From contig SFID01000001.1 of NCBI GenBank assembly GCA_004555425.1, forward strand, positions 1 through 64,000: a stretch of DNA of 64,000 nucleotides, read 5' to 3'. Positions 42,111 to 50,094 of the stretch are shown here, one piece after another. A program made the position numbers and the translations under genes. Under the pieces are notes generated by a model. The model was not told the DNA's origin, ran no database searches, and saw nothing but the letters and a program-made list of their open reading frames with translations. The stretch's first letter is position 1. Each line of letters opens with the position of its first letter. The DNA is from Bacteroidales bacterium (GTDB lineage: Bacteria; Bacteroidota; Bacteroidia; Bacteroidales; Bacteroidaceae).

Positions 42111-43931
42111 TTATTTGATGAAGCATTTCTTGCCGTTGATGATGTAGAGGCCCTTATTGGCTTTCATCACGCGGCGGCCGCTGAGGTCATAGATTTCCTG
42201 CTTATTCGTGGTAGCGGAAATACTGTTGATGTCTGTCGTTGCGCCATCAAAGTTAAACGCCAGACCTTGCACGTTGCCACCTGCTAGGTAAATATATGCC
42301 TTGTAGGCAGGAATCTGAGTTCCGTTCGGACGATAGAATCCTACTTTCGTCAGGTCACTCGCATCGCGGCCCAGCACGAGGTAGTTGCTCAGCGAGCCAG
42401 CGATATTTTGTCCTGTAGTCGTACCTGTCAGGTCGCCAAGCGCCAGTGTGCCAGCCTCATCCGAAATAGAGATTTCGGCCGTAGTGGCCCCTGTTTCGCT
42501 GATCAGAACCACACCTACATTTGCAGGAATGATTTTATCACCGGCCTCTGTCATTTCCAAACTGTTGTTATGGACAGTACCTGTATACACTTTGACATTG
42601 TCGGAAGTAACTACCACGGGATAATCCACATAGAAGGAAGCGTAGGATGTGCCGTTAACTGTGTTGAGGGTGATGTTAGGTAGGCTAGCTTGGCTGACGG
42701 TGAATGTGCTACCATTGTCAGATCCTGTTGTCCAATATGCCATACGGAAATCAGTTCCACCATTTGCGCTGTTTTGCCAGCGACGATTTATCTTGTTGGC
42801 AGGAGTATTGTGTTGGCTTATTGCAAATCCGCCTGGTATCTCAGACTGATCTCCACCTACACCTTGTTCATAAACATCCCAAGTATCAGTGTATCCAGAT
42901 TGGAGTGCATCCGCGCTAACATACGGGAAGGTGTTTTGTCCCTCAGTGCCTGTCATTGTTGTGGAAGAAATCAAGCGGCCATTAGTAAGGGCGCGGTTGT
43001 AAATCTTAAATCCGTCAAAAGGATTTCCCACAAAAGCCCACTGGTCGTTCTTGGCATACGTGAAGGTGTTGTCTCCCTGTTCAAGTGTAATATATTGGTT
43101 GGAGGGATTGTAGCGCACCACAGGAAGTTTACCATTAGATGCCTTTGCCAATGTCATGAGATACCATTTCGCATTTTCTACAGTTGATGAAAAATTGAAA
43201 GGTCCATTCCAAGTCACGTTGATTTCCTTGGTTGTACCCTCATCTTCTGCACTGACAGTACCTTCGGGCTTTGTTCCCTGACAGAATGCGGGCCAGTCTA
43301 TGTCGGGGAAATTTCTGCCTATTCCTGCGAGTACCTCTTTTGAACTTTCGACACCATTGACGTTGAACTGATAAGTAATTAGTACTGCAGGCTCCACATC
43401 TCCTATTTCAAATACAATCTTACAATCGGCACTTCCTGGTGCATTTTCGTGCGTCCATGTCCATAAACTAGTCTCATTATCATGCTTATTTAGTGTACAG
43501 GCTTTTGATGAAGCACTAGTGCATGGACCTATCTGGTAAAATGCATTGTTTCTACCAGATTCGTTGAACAATGTCCATGTGTTGTTGGTATTTGAATTGC
43601 CATAGGACACATTATCTACAGAATTTGATGTTGTGTTTGTCAAATAAATCAGGTTGTTGGTGTCTCCTTTTTTGTAAATTTTGAAGCCATCAGTTGTATT
43701 ACCTGTAATAGCGAATTGATCTGCATTGCCCTTGGTAGTAGTCAATTTCACATCATTACCATCAATGTAAAAGTACTTGCTTTGATCTGAGATTTTGATG
43801 TAATAGTACTGCGTACCTGGATTAAACATCCCATCTGAAATGGTCGCGGGAGTAAAAGGCAAACTTTGAGCATTCATGATTCCTGCCAAAGCAAGCCATG
43901 CTAATAAAAGGATAGATGTAATTTTTCTCAT
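42111..43931 (-). CDS. Secreted surface protein with duplicated module and T9SS-type tail
   Basis: A 606-residue protein with a signal peptide (MRKITSILLLAWLALAGIMNAQ). Two related modules are visible: about 40-125 (YYYIKISDQSKYFYIDGND, DQFAITGNTTDGFKIYKKGD) and about 255-350 (WYLMTLAKASNGKLPVVRYN, DQWAFVGNPFDGFKIYNRAL). The shared DxWAFxGNxxDGFKIYN pattern suggests a duplicated beta-trefoil or lectin-like unit. The C-terminus (EIYDLSGRRVMKANKGLYII, then NGKKCFIK) is the short sorting tail typical of Prevotella-like T9SS cargo. Codons are clearly more AT-rich than in the neighbours, suggesting transfer or diversifying surface selection. A 9-base homopolymer sits in its promoter region. The ligand is unknown. 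Confidence 0.8.
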   Translation of the reverse strand: MRKITSILLLAWLALAGIMNAQSLPFTPATISDGMFNPGTQYYYIKISDQSKYFYIDGNDVKLTTTKGNADQFAITGNTTDGFKIYKKGDTNNLIYLTNTTSNSVDNVSYGNSNTNNTWTLFNESGRNNAFYQIGPCTSASSKACTLNKHDNETSLWTWTHENAPGSADCKIVFEIGDVEPAVLITYQFNVNGVESSKEVLAGIGRNFPDIDWPAFCQGTKPEGTVSAEDEGTTKEINVTWNGPFNFSSTVENAKWYLMTLAKASNGKLPVVRYNPSNQYITLEQGDNTFTYAKNDQWAFVGNPFDGFKIYNRALTNGRLISSTTMTGTEGQNTFPYVSADALQSGYTDTWDVYEQGVGGDQSEIPGGFAISQHNTPANKINRRWQNSANGGTDFRMAYWTTGSDNGSTFTVSQASLPNITLNTVNGTSYASFYVDYPVVVTSDNVKVYTGTVHNNSLEMTEAGDKIIPANVGVVLISETGATTAEISISDEAGTLALGDLTGTTTGQNIAGSLSNYLVLGRDASDLTKVGFYRPNGTQIPAYKAYIYLAGGNVQGLAFNFDGATTDINSISATTNKQEIYDLSGRRVMKANKGLYIINGKKCFIK

Positions 43932-44037
43932 AATAAAATGATTTTATAATTGATTGAGTATTTCAGTTCTGAGGTACACGTTGTTAAGGTTGTTTCCAAT
44001 ATTGTTTTGTGGAATGTGAAGAGAAATGGAATTTTTG

Positions 44038-44078
44038 CAAAACTATAGAAATTTGGGAATATGCTATTACCCCCCCCC
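44038..44078 (-). promoter_or_regulatory. Promoter with a 9-base G/C homopolymer upstream of the surface protein gene
   Basis: On the minus strand TAGTTTTG (44045 to 44038) is a good -7 element. A run of nine Cs on the plus strand (44070-44078; Gs on the coding strand) lies 25-33 bases further upstream, at the place of the -33 element. Length changes in the run would alter promoter spacing or contacts. Confidence 0.5.
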
Positions 44079-44317
44079 ATTTTTAACATATAATTTTTGA
44101 TAAGTGTGTTTGTTTTGCTATGTTTAGTTAGCAAAACAGATAGATTATAGTTGTGCTTGTAAATCTGTGAGCGGTAGATGATTAGAATCTGAATGATGAC
44201 TATCCGCTAAACCATAGCGGGAAAAGTCCAATTTCTTGCAAGGCAGAAGTTGTTCTTTTCTTTTTGTATCTTCGGTACAAAAACGGGAATAGCGGATGAT
44301 GGGACGAAAAGATAAAG

Positions 44318-44845
44318 TAACTACTCAGGTGGTTTATTGCTGGCTAGGGGCGCACAGACGGCATCATTCCACGCATATTTAGCACCCAGCCAAACTGATC
44401 TTTTCGGCAAAAAATCCACCTGAGTAGTTACGATGCTTGGATGGTTTTACGGCTATCGCAAGCCAATGATAGGTTCTGCCTCTAGGAAATGCCGGTTTTC
44501 CAAGGCTTGTCCCCGTTTCGCTTCGGCATATAGCCAGCGACCCGCGCCCGCGGGTCGCGTGACCTGCGCCCGCGGGTCGCGTGACCTGCGGGCGCGGGTC
44601 GTGTGACCTGCGGGCGCGGGTCGCGTGACCCGCGGGCGCGGGTCGCTGGGAAAGTCCGAGAGAAAAACGGGAATCTCCGTTGCGGAAATGACACGTTCAG
44701 GTTTTGCAACCAACTTATGGCCGGAAAATTATACCGTCTGTGCCCTACTGGGTGTTAATTATGGGTGGAATGATGCCGTCTGTGCGTCCCTTCGGGGCGC
44801 ACCGTATAGAATTCCTAGCCAGCAAACAACCACCTGAGTAGTTAC
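44318..44845. repeat. 528-bp compound inverted repeat enclosing array copy 2
   Basis: Arms at 44318-44389 and 44748-44845 are inverted copies (GTAACTACTCAGGTGGTT, TTGCTGGCTAGG, CGCACAGACGGCATCATTCC, CACCCAG). The right arm has an extra GTGCGCCCC-GAA-GGGACGCAC-like hairpin. An inverse GTAACTACTCAGGT also lies at 44418-44431, making a 114-bp sub-element. Between the arms is the second palindromic 22-bp array. No gene is seen in 43932-44918. Confidence 0.8.
44510..44690. repeat. Array of five 22-bp palindromic units, copy 2
   Basis: Bases 44537-44646 are five 22-bp units (GCGACC or GTGACC .. GGTCGC) around CGCGCCCGC or TGCGGGCGC centres. The flanks CCCGTTTCGCTTCGGCATAT and GAGAAAAACGG-AATCTCCG match copy 1 at 14066-14250. 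The outer bases CCA and TGG pair here where TTGTCA/TGACAA pair in copy 1. Confidence 0.85.
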
Positions 44846-44851
44846 AAGAAA

Positions 44852-44890
44852 AAACGGGCAGGTCAACCTTGGTGGTTGGCTTGCCCGTTT
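44852..44890. terminator. Terminator after buk
   Basis: AAACGGGCAGGTCAACC, five-base loop, GGTTGGCTTGCCCGTTT: a 17-bp stem with two wobble or mismatch positions, 29 bases beyond the buk stop on the minus strand. Confidence 0.85.
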
Positions 44891-44918
44891 ACTGTCTGAT
44901 GGGATGATGCTTGGGAAA

Positions 44919-46016
44919 TCAGGTGTATTCCTTCATCTCGCGCTCGCCGCGCCATACGGCTAGGCCGTTGAGGGCGAGGGCTTGCATTTCGTCCTCGCCG
45001 GGGTAGATGTGGACGGGGGCGAGGAAGTCGATGCGCTTGCGTAGTCGCGAGGTGATGTAGTCGCTGTAGGCGATGCCGCCTGTGAGGAGGATGGCGTCAA
45101 TCTGGCCGTAGAGGACGGCACTGCAGCCTGCAATGGTCTTGGCTGTCTGGTAAATCATGGCGTCGATGAGGAGTTCCACCTCCTTGTCACCGCGCTCGAT
45201 GCGGCCGAGCAGTTCCTTGACATTTGTCGTGCCGAGGTGGGCCATCAGACCTGCCTTTCCCGAAATGCGCTTGAGGAGTTCCTCCTTCGTATATTTGCCG
45301 CTGTAGCACAGGTGGATGAGGCTGGCGGCGGGCAGGGTGCCGGCGCGCTCGGGGGAGAAGGGACCTTCGCCATCGAGGGCGTTGTTGGCATCAACGGCCA
45401 GCCCCTTGCGATGGACGGCCACGGAGATGCCACCGCCCAGGTGGCAGATGATGAGGTTGAGGTCTTCGTAGCGCTTGCCGTATTCGCGGGCAAAGCGGCG
45501 GGCGATGGCCTTCTGGTTGAGGGCGTGCCAGATGCAGATGCGCGGCATGAGGGGCGAACCGCTGATGCGCGCCACCTCGTCGAGTTCGTCAACCATGCCA
45601 GGGTCGGCAATCAGGGGAAGGCAACCTGGGATGCGCTGTGCCAGTTCGTAGGCAATGATGCAGCCGAGGTTGCAGGCGTGTTTGCGGATGGCGTGGTAGG
45701 TGTCTTCGCACATCTTCTTGTTGACACGATAGACGCCGCCCGTCACGGGACGGGCCAAACCTCCGCGGCCCATAATGATGTCAAACTGCATGGGGATGCC
45801 TAGGTATTCCAATTCCTTGACAACGAGTTCGCGGCGAAATTCGCGCTGGTCGGTAATCTTCTCGAACTGGGCCAGTTCCTCGGCCGAATGGTGGATGTTG
45901 CGCAGCATGATAGGCTTCTCGTCCTCGAAGACGGCTATTTTGGTGGACGTGGAACCTGGATTGATGACTAGAATATTGATGCCCGTGCGGCGATGGGGTT
46001 CTTGTTTGGTATGCAT
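44919..46016 (-). CDS. buk: Butyrate kinase (acetokinase family)
   Basis: A 365-residue sugar-kinase-fold enzyme converting butyryl phosphate and ADP to butyrate and ATP. Start at the ATG at 46016 (MHTKQEPHRRTGINILVINPG); the nucleotide motif NILVINPGSTSTKIAVFED and LIICHLGGGISVAVHRKG mark the acetokinase family, and AILLTGGIAYSDYIT is the late ATP-site motif. FDIIMGRGGLARPVTGGVY is butyrate-kinase-like. It starts 16 bases after the ptb stop, so ptb and buk form one operon. The pair could also serve branched-chain acyl phosphates (isobutyrate, isovalerate). Confidence 0.93.
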   Translation of the reverse strand: MHTKQEPHRRTGINILVINPGSTSTKIAVFEDEKPIMLRNIHHSAEELAQFEKITDQREFRRELVVKELEYLGIPMQFDIIMGRGGLARPVTGGVYRVNKKMCEDTYHAIRKHACNLGCIIAYELAQRIPGCLPLIADPGMVDELDEVARISGSPLMPRICIWHALNQKAIARRFAREYGKRYEDLNLIICHLGGGISVAVHRKGLAVDANNALDGEGPFSPERAGTLPAASLIHLCYSGKYTKEELLKRISGKAGLMAHLGTTNVKELLGRIERGDKEVELLIDAMIYQTAKTIAGCSAVLYGQIDAILLTGGIAYSDYITSRLRKRIDFLAPVHIYPGEDEMQALALNGLAVWRGEREMKEYT

Positions 46017-46032
46017 AGCAGGAATGAGGGGG

Positions 46033-46947
46033 CTAGTGGTTGAACATGGCAGCAAAGGCTAGGCTGAAGTATTTGTCCTGCGCGCTATCGCCACGCGAGG
46101 GGAGGATGACGGGACAGGTCGTTCCGCAGAGCGTGCCTGCCACGTCGCTGGCGGTGAGGAAGGTGATGGTCTTGTAGAACGTATTGCCCGCTTCGATATT
46201 GGGGAAGATGAGGGCATCGGCCTGGCCTTCGAGGGGCGAAGGGATGCCCTTGATGTGGAGGGCAACGGGGTCGATGGACGTGCGCACATCCAGCGGACCA
46301 TCCACAATGGCGGGCCCCCATTCGCCTTCACTGGCACGGCGCGACAGTTCGGCGTAGGTGAGCGTGTGGGGAAACTTCTCGCTGACGTGCTCGGAGCAAT
46401 GGATGAGGCTGATGCGCGGTTGGGCGATGCCAAACTTGCGGCAGACGCTGGCCACATAGCCAATCTGCGCAGCGCGCTGCTCGGCCGTGGGGTAGGGGAT
46501 GACGGCTGCATCGGTGAAGAAGAGCAGACGGTCGCGCCCAGGTATCTGTGCCACGGCCAGATGGGTGAGCACCTGGCCCGGGGGAAGCAGGCCCTCGGCC
46601 TTGTTGAGCACAGCGCGGAGCAGGACATCGGTAGAGATGAGGCCCTTCATAAGAATGCCCGCCCGCCCTTCGCGAACGAGGCGTACGGCAAGGGCAGCCG
46701 CTGCTGCGGGCTCGGCAGTTTCGGGCTCAACGAATTCTACTAACTCAGCGTAGTCTTGCATCGGAGCGTAGGCACGGGGAACCGACGCGTCGCCGACAAA
46801 TATGGCGCGCGCAAAACCGCTGGCGAGGGCGCGTGTGACGGCCTGGAGCGTGCTGTCATCGTCGCCGCAAGCCACGGCAATCGTAATCTTTTGACCCGAG
46901 GCGGAGAGGTGGCGGACCATCTCCGAAAAATTTTGTATGGTTTGCAT
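46033..46947 (-). CDS. ptb: Phosphate butyryltransferase
   Basis: A 304-residue enzyme making butyryl phosphate from butyryl-CoA. Start at the ATG at 46947 (MQTIQNFSEMVRHL). The phosphotransacetylase-type fold is seen in KITIAVACGDDDSTLQAVTRAL, AGILMKGLISTDVLLRAVLNKA, RDRLLFFTDAAVIPYPT, and GEWGPAIVDGPLDVRTSID, with NIEAGNTFYKTITFL late. A TATATTTG promoter element lies 31 bases upstream. Together with buk it gives substrate-level ATP; genes forming butyryl-CoA are not in the window. Confidence 0.93.
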   Translation of the reverse strand: MQTIQNFSEMVRHLSASGQKITIAVACGDDDSTLQAVTRALASGFARAIFVGDASVPRAYAPMQDYAELVEFVEPETAEPAAAAALAVRLVREGRAGILMKGLISTDVLLRAVLNKAEGLLPPGQVLTHLAVAQIPGRDRLLFFTDAAVIPYPTAEQRAAQIGYVASVCRKFGIAQPRISLIHCSEHVSEKFPHTLTYAELSRRASEGEWGPAIVDGPLDVRTSIDPVALHIKGIPSPLEGQADALIFPNIEAGNTFYKTITFLTASDVAGTLCGTTCPVILPSRGDSAQDKYFSLAFAAMFNH

Positions 46948-46977
46948 AGTAAGATTTAAAGGGTTAGGTTTACCTTG

Positions 46978-46985
46978 CAAATATA
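46978..46985 (-). promoter_or_regulatory. -7 element of ptb-buk
   Basis: TATATTTG on the minus strand (46985 to 46978), with GC following, fits TAnnTTTGC; the leader would be about 25 bases. The remainder of the 320-base gap to porN holds TCTAGA repeats (47078-47115) and the porN terminator. Confidence 0.6.
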
Positions 46986-47077
46986 CGAAAAGAGCGTTGA
47001 GTGGGAAGGGGTTCGGGCTGGTTTTTCGGGGATTTTCTTGCGGGGGCCGGGATTGGGCGCGGGGCTGGGCTTTCTGG

Positions 47078-47115
47078 GTTTTCTAGATCTTCTAGATTTT
47101 CTAGAGAATCTAGAG
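47078..47115. repeat. TCTAGA-rich simple repeat
   Basis: Four TCTAGA-like units (TTTTCTAGATCTTCTAGATT, then TTCTAGAGAATCTAGAGATT) end in CCGGCCCGCGCC. The same kind of tract is at 30480-30590 and 63188-63260. Confidence 0.8.
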
Positions 47116-47180
47116 ATTCCGGCCCGCGCCGCCATATCTTGGCCCGCGCCTTCCCGCGCACCGCCTGCCCCCCAAAACGC

Positions 47181-47219
47181 AAGCAGGAGGAACCCTTGGT
47201 GTTGGGGCTCCTCCTGCTT
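47181..47219 (-). terminator. Terminator of the porPKLMN operon
   Basis: On the minus strand AAGCAGGAGGAGCCC, loop CAACACCAA, GGGTTCCTCCTGCTT (15 bp with one G-T pair), then GCGTTTTGG. It begins 49 bases beyond the porN stop. The GCCC-CAACAC-GGGTT apex resembles that of the hairpin in the 375-bp elements. Confidence 0.88.
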
Positions 47220-47267
47220 GCTTCTGCTGGCCGGTTTCTTCTGCTGGCCGCTGTTGCAGTTCTTTCT

Positions 47268-48380
47268 TTAATGGCGCTGGCGTCGCACGCTGATGGTTCC
47301 GCCGCTACCACTGTTGCGTGTGGCTTTGGGCGTGGAAGATCTGGTGGTCTTCGTCTTTGGCGTCTTGGTTTTTGTTGTCTTGTTTTCCTTCACCGTTGTG
47401 GTTGAGCGGCGTGACGGAGTGCGGGATGTTGTGGTGCGCTTGCTCTTTGGCTTCTCGACTGCGGCAAGGCTGTCGGCGAGAGCCTGTTCGGCAGCCTTCT
47501 TGGCCATTGCTACGGAGTCGCGTCCCCACATGTGGTCCTGGAAATCGATAATCTCGCGCTCAATGCGCTGTTGCTCGCGGTGGGTCACGTCGGCATCCAT
47601 TTCCATTTCGTTGACCAGAATGCGGTCTTGCAGGTTGGTCGTCTTGTAGATGTCGCCCTGGTAGGCACCGAGGGTGAAGAAATCGTCGGCGGACATGGTC
47701 GCGGCATTATTGACGTTGCTGCCCATGAGCATGAGTTGGCCAAGGTAGGGGGCAATGTCGTCGTATTTCACCCAGAACATGGGGTATTGGCTGTCGGCCC
47801 CGCCAAAGTCGTCGCCTCGCTTCAAGACGGGGCAGATGGCCGTCACCTTTTTGCGGAAGGTGGCTGTGTATTGGTCGTAGTATTCGCTCTCCTTGATGAA
47901 ATAGAGCTTCACTTGGTCGGACGGAAGGTCGGCATCGTTGACGCGCGTCTTGCCTTCGGCATTCGTTTCATAGAAAATCTCATAGCGGTCCATCAGGTCC
48001 TTCACCTTGACCTCGTTTTTTGCCGAGAAATCCTCGTTGCCGTCCAACTTGTAGTCGTACGCCTTGATTTGTCCGCGGTGGATGGCGTGGAAGAGGAAGG
48101 TGAAGAGGTTCATGCGGTTGCCCTGCGGCATGGTGGGATAATAGAGTACGGCGTTGGCATCCTTGGTGAGATCTAGGGTGCGATAGATGTCACGGCGCCA
48201 AGCGGCATCCGCGGGCATAGGTTGTGCCGTGGGAAAATCGCGATAGGCCGAGCCCTTGACGGGCGTGTTGGTCTTGGTCGTATTTTCGTTTGACGTTCTG
48301 CGACGGGGCGGCTGAGCCACGACTGCGGTGCAGGTCAGCGCAACGAGAGCGAATAGTGTGGCGCGGCGTAGGTAGTTCAT
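47268..48380 (-). CDS. porN: Type IX secretion system protein PorN/GldN
   Basis: A 370-residue periplasmic component of the T9SS that pairs with PorK to form the ring under the outer membrane. Signal peptide at about 1-22 (ending VVAQ). GldN-family features: AWRRDIYRTLDLTKDANAVLYYP, LFTFLFHAIHRGQIKAYDYK, ITAICPVL-type segment (KKVTAICPVLKRGDD) and PMFWVKYDDIAPYL. After about residue 305 comes a Lys/Thr/Arg/Ser-rich tail (TTTSRTPSRRSTTTVKENKT) not part of the core. It is last of five genes in the P. gingivalis-like order P-K-L-M-N and is followed by a strong terminator. Confidence 0.95.
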   Translation of the reverse strand: MNYLRRATLFALVALTCTAVVAQPPRRRTSNENTTKTNTPVKGSAYRDFPTAQPMPADAAWRRDIYRTLDLTKDANAVLYYPTMPQGNRMNLFTFLFHAIHRGQIKAYDYKLDGNEDFSAKNEVKVKDLMDRYEIFYETNAEGKTRVNDADLPSDQVKLYFIKESEYYDQYTATFRKKVTAICPVLKRGDDFGGADSQYPMFWVKYDDIAPYLGQLMLMGSNVNNAATMSADDFFTLGAYQGDIYKTTNLQDRILVNEMEMDADVTHREQQRIEREIIDFQDHMWGRDSVAMAKKAAEQALADSLAAVEKPKSKRTTTSRTPSRRSTTTVKENKTTKTKTPKTKTTRSSTPKATRNSGSGGTISVRRQRH

Positions 48381-48475
48381 ATAGGGTTTGCTTTAGTTAC
48401 GGAGGAAGATGAAATCTGAAAGAAAGGGAGGCGTGGGGGTGAGCGGAAACCGAAAACTTTGCAGCCAGCGGAGCG

Positions 48476-50038
48476 TTAGTTGACGATTACCTCGATGGCC
48501 TGTGGCAGGTTGCGCTCAATGCCGTCGGGACCGATGGCGCGGACACGAGAGATGTAGAAGCGCTGGCCCTTGCGGAGTTGGCGAATAAGTTCGCGTTGGG
48601 CTTCGGTGATGTTGGCACCACTGGAAGCCTCGGGGCGAGCGTTGCCCATGCGGTCGTGGAAGACCATTTCATAACTCAAGACGCGGAAGGGGATGTCGAG
48701 CAAGCCATCATCAATGGCGGCACCGATACTCTTGGCACCAAGGATGGCACCCTTGCCAATCTTTCCGCCCTTGAAGCGGTCGTGGCCCACGTTGATATAG
48801 GCCGTGGGGTCGGGCAGTTTACGCACCTTGAAGGTGACGGTCGCCATAGTCAGCGTCTTGCCATCGTGTACGCCCGTCACGGTGAACGTGACATCCTGAC
48901 CTACATGGGCTGGACGGGCCACATAGTGGCCTGCGCCCTTTGAGATGAGTGTGCCGCCCGTCATGCTGAGGCTCACCTTATCGTTGGGAATGCCAGATGC
49001 TGATACGCTGATGGGGTTGTCGAAACCGGCATAGAGCACGTTCATCAGGTCGGCGGCCACCGTGGCGCCCGCTGGTACGGCGGGATGGGGGATGACCTTG
49101 AACTTTTGCAGGAAGTCGCGGCGGATGATGTCGCCAGCGGCATTGGGCATCTGGATATAGCCCGAGAAAGAGTATTCGCCAGGACCGCCCACGCGGAAGT
49201 TGTAGACTCCGCTGTCGTCAATGCGTCGTCCGTTCACGTAGATTTCGGGGCGTTTCGTTGTGTCGGTGGCGGCGAGGAAGATGTGCGAACGGAATTCTTC
49301 GCCAGGGAAGAGCGTGGTCGTTTCGGGAACGACATACGCGCCTAATTCGTTGACGCGAATATCCTTGAGGTCAATGTTGGAAACCAGTCGGCGCAGCACT
49401 TCGCCTTCGGCCGTTCGGATGTCGCTCTGCAACTTTGTGAGCATAGTCACTGCGGCGATGGCGGGCATCGATTCAAACATATATTCGGGCCACGATTTGC
49501 GATAATTTTCGCCAGTCTGGGGAACCTCGGTGCTGAGGTTAGAGCGGATGATGGCTTGCTGGCGCGGGTCGACAATGAGTTTGAGAATATTTTCGCGAAA
49601 GGTTTCTATGCGCTGCTGGAGGAGTTTGCCTTGTCCGCCCACGGGCGCCAGCATGACGTGGCCAGCCGCTTCAAGGTCCTCTTGGTTGATGAGTTTATCG
49701 GGGTCGGCATCGCGGCCATCGGCTTGGCGGGCGATGGCGAGGCGCAACTGAGCCACGTAGTTGTAGAGCGAATCTGCTTGTTGCTTCACGCTCATGGCTT
49801 TGTCGTACCAAGGGCGCACCTTTGTGGGGTTGCCTTTGAGTTGGTTGGCAAGGTCGGCATAGAGGGCCTCGTTCTCCTTGATGGTGTTATCGGTCGAGCG
49901 CAGCAGGCTCCTTCCAACAAGGTCGAATCCCTTCAGAACCTCATTGGAAACATTGAGCGCCAGCATTGCCAGAAGGACGATGTACATCAGGTTGATCATC
50001 TTCTGACGCGGCGAGACCGGTCTTTTCTTTACGGACAT
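48476..50038 (-). CDS. porM: Type IX secretion system motor protein PorM/GldM
   Basis: A 520-residue inner-membrane protein with one N-terminal transmembrane helix (MINLMYIVLLAMLALNVSNEVL, about 14-35) and a long periplasmic part made of several beta domains. With PorL it forms the proton-driven motor that powers secretion and gliding. The start MSVKKRPVSPRQKMINLMY is the family's typical beginning. Motifs such as GKLLQQRIETFRENI and the C-terminal FYISRVRAIGPDGIERNL are recognisable. It lies 56 bases after porL and 95 bases before porN. Confidence 0.96.
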   Translation of the reverse strand: MSVKKRPVSPRQKMINLMYIVLLAMLALNVSNEVLKGFDLVGRSLLRSTDNTIKENEALYADLANQLKGNPTKVRPWYDKAMSVKQQADSLYNYVAQLRLAIARQADGRDADPDKLINQEDLEAAGHVMLAPVGGQGKLLQQRIETFRENILKLIVDPRQQAIIRSNLSTEVPQTGENYRKSWPEYMFESMPAIAAVTMLTKLQSDIRTAEGEVLRRLVSNIDLKDIRVNELGAYVVPETTTLFPGEEFRSHIFLAATDTTKRPEIYVNGRRIDDSGVYNFRVGGPGEYSFSGYIQMPNAAGDIIRRDFLQKFKVIPHPAVPAGATVAADLMNVLYAGFDNPISVSASGIPNDKVSLSMTGGTLISKGAGHYVARPAHVGQDVTFTVTGVHDGKTLTMATVTFKVRKLPDPTAYINVGHDRFKGGKIGKGAILGAKSIGAAIDDGLLDIPFRVLSYEMVFHDRMGNARPEASSGANITEAQRELIRQLRKGQRFYISRVRAIGPDGIERNLPQAIEVIVN

Positions 50039-50094
50039 ATTGATGGAAATTGAAAGGGGGAGAATGCGGGAAAGATGATTATCTCCCTCTAGAA

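Noticed and set aside
41771..42126. 89- and 102-codon minus-strand frames overlapping the 55-residue gene
   Set aside because: They lack family features and have Arg/Pro/Gln-rich shadow composition; the shorter frame with the MKKYI-P start is the better candidate.
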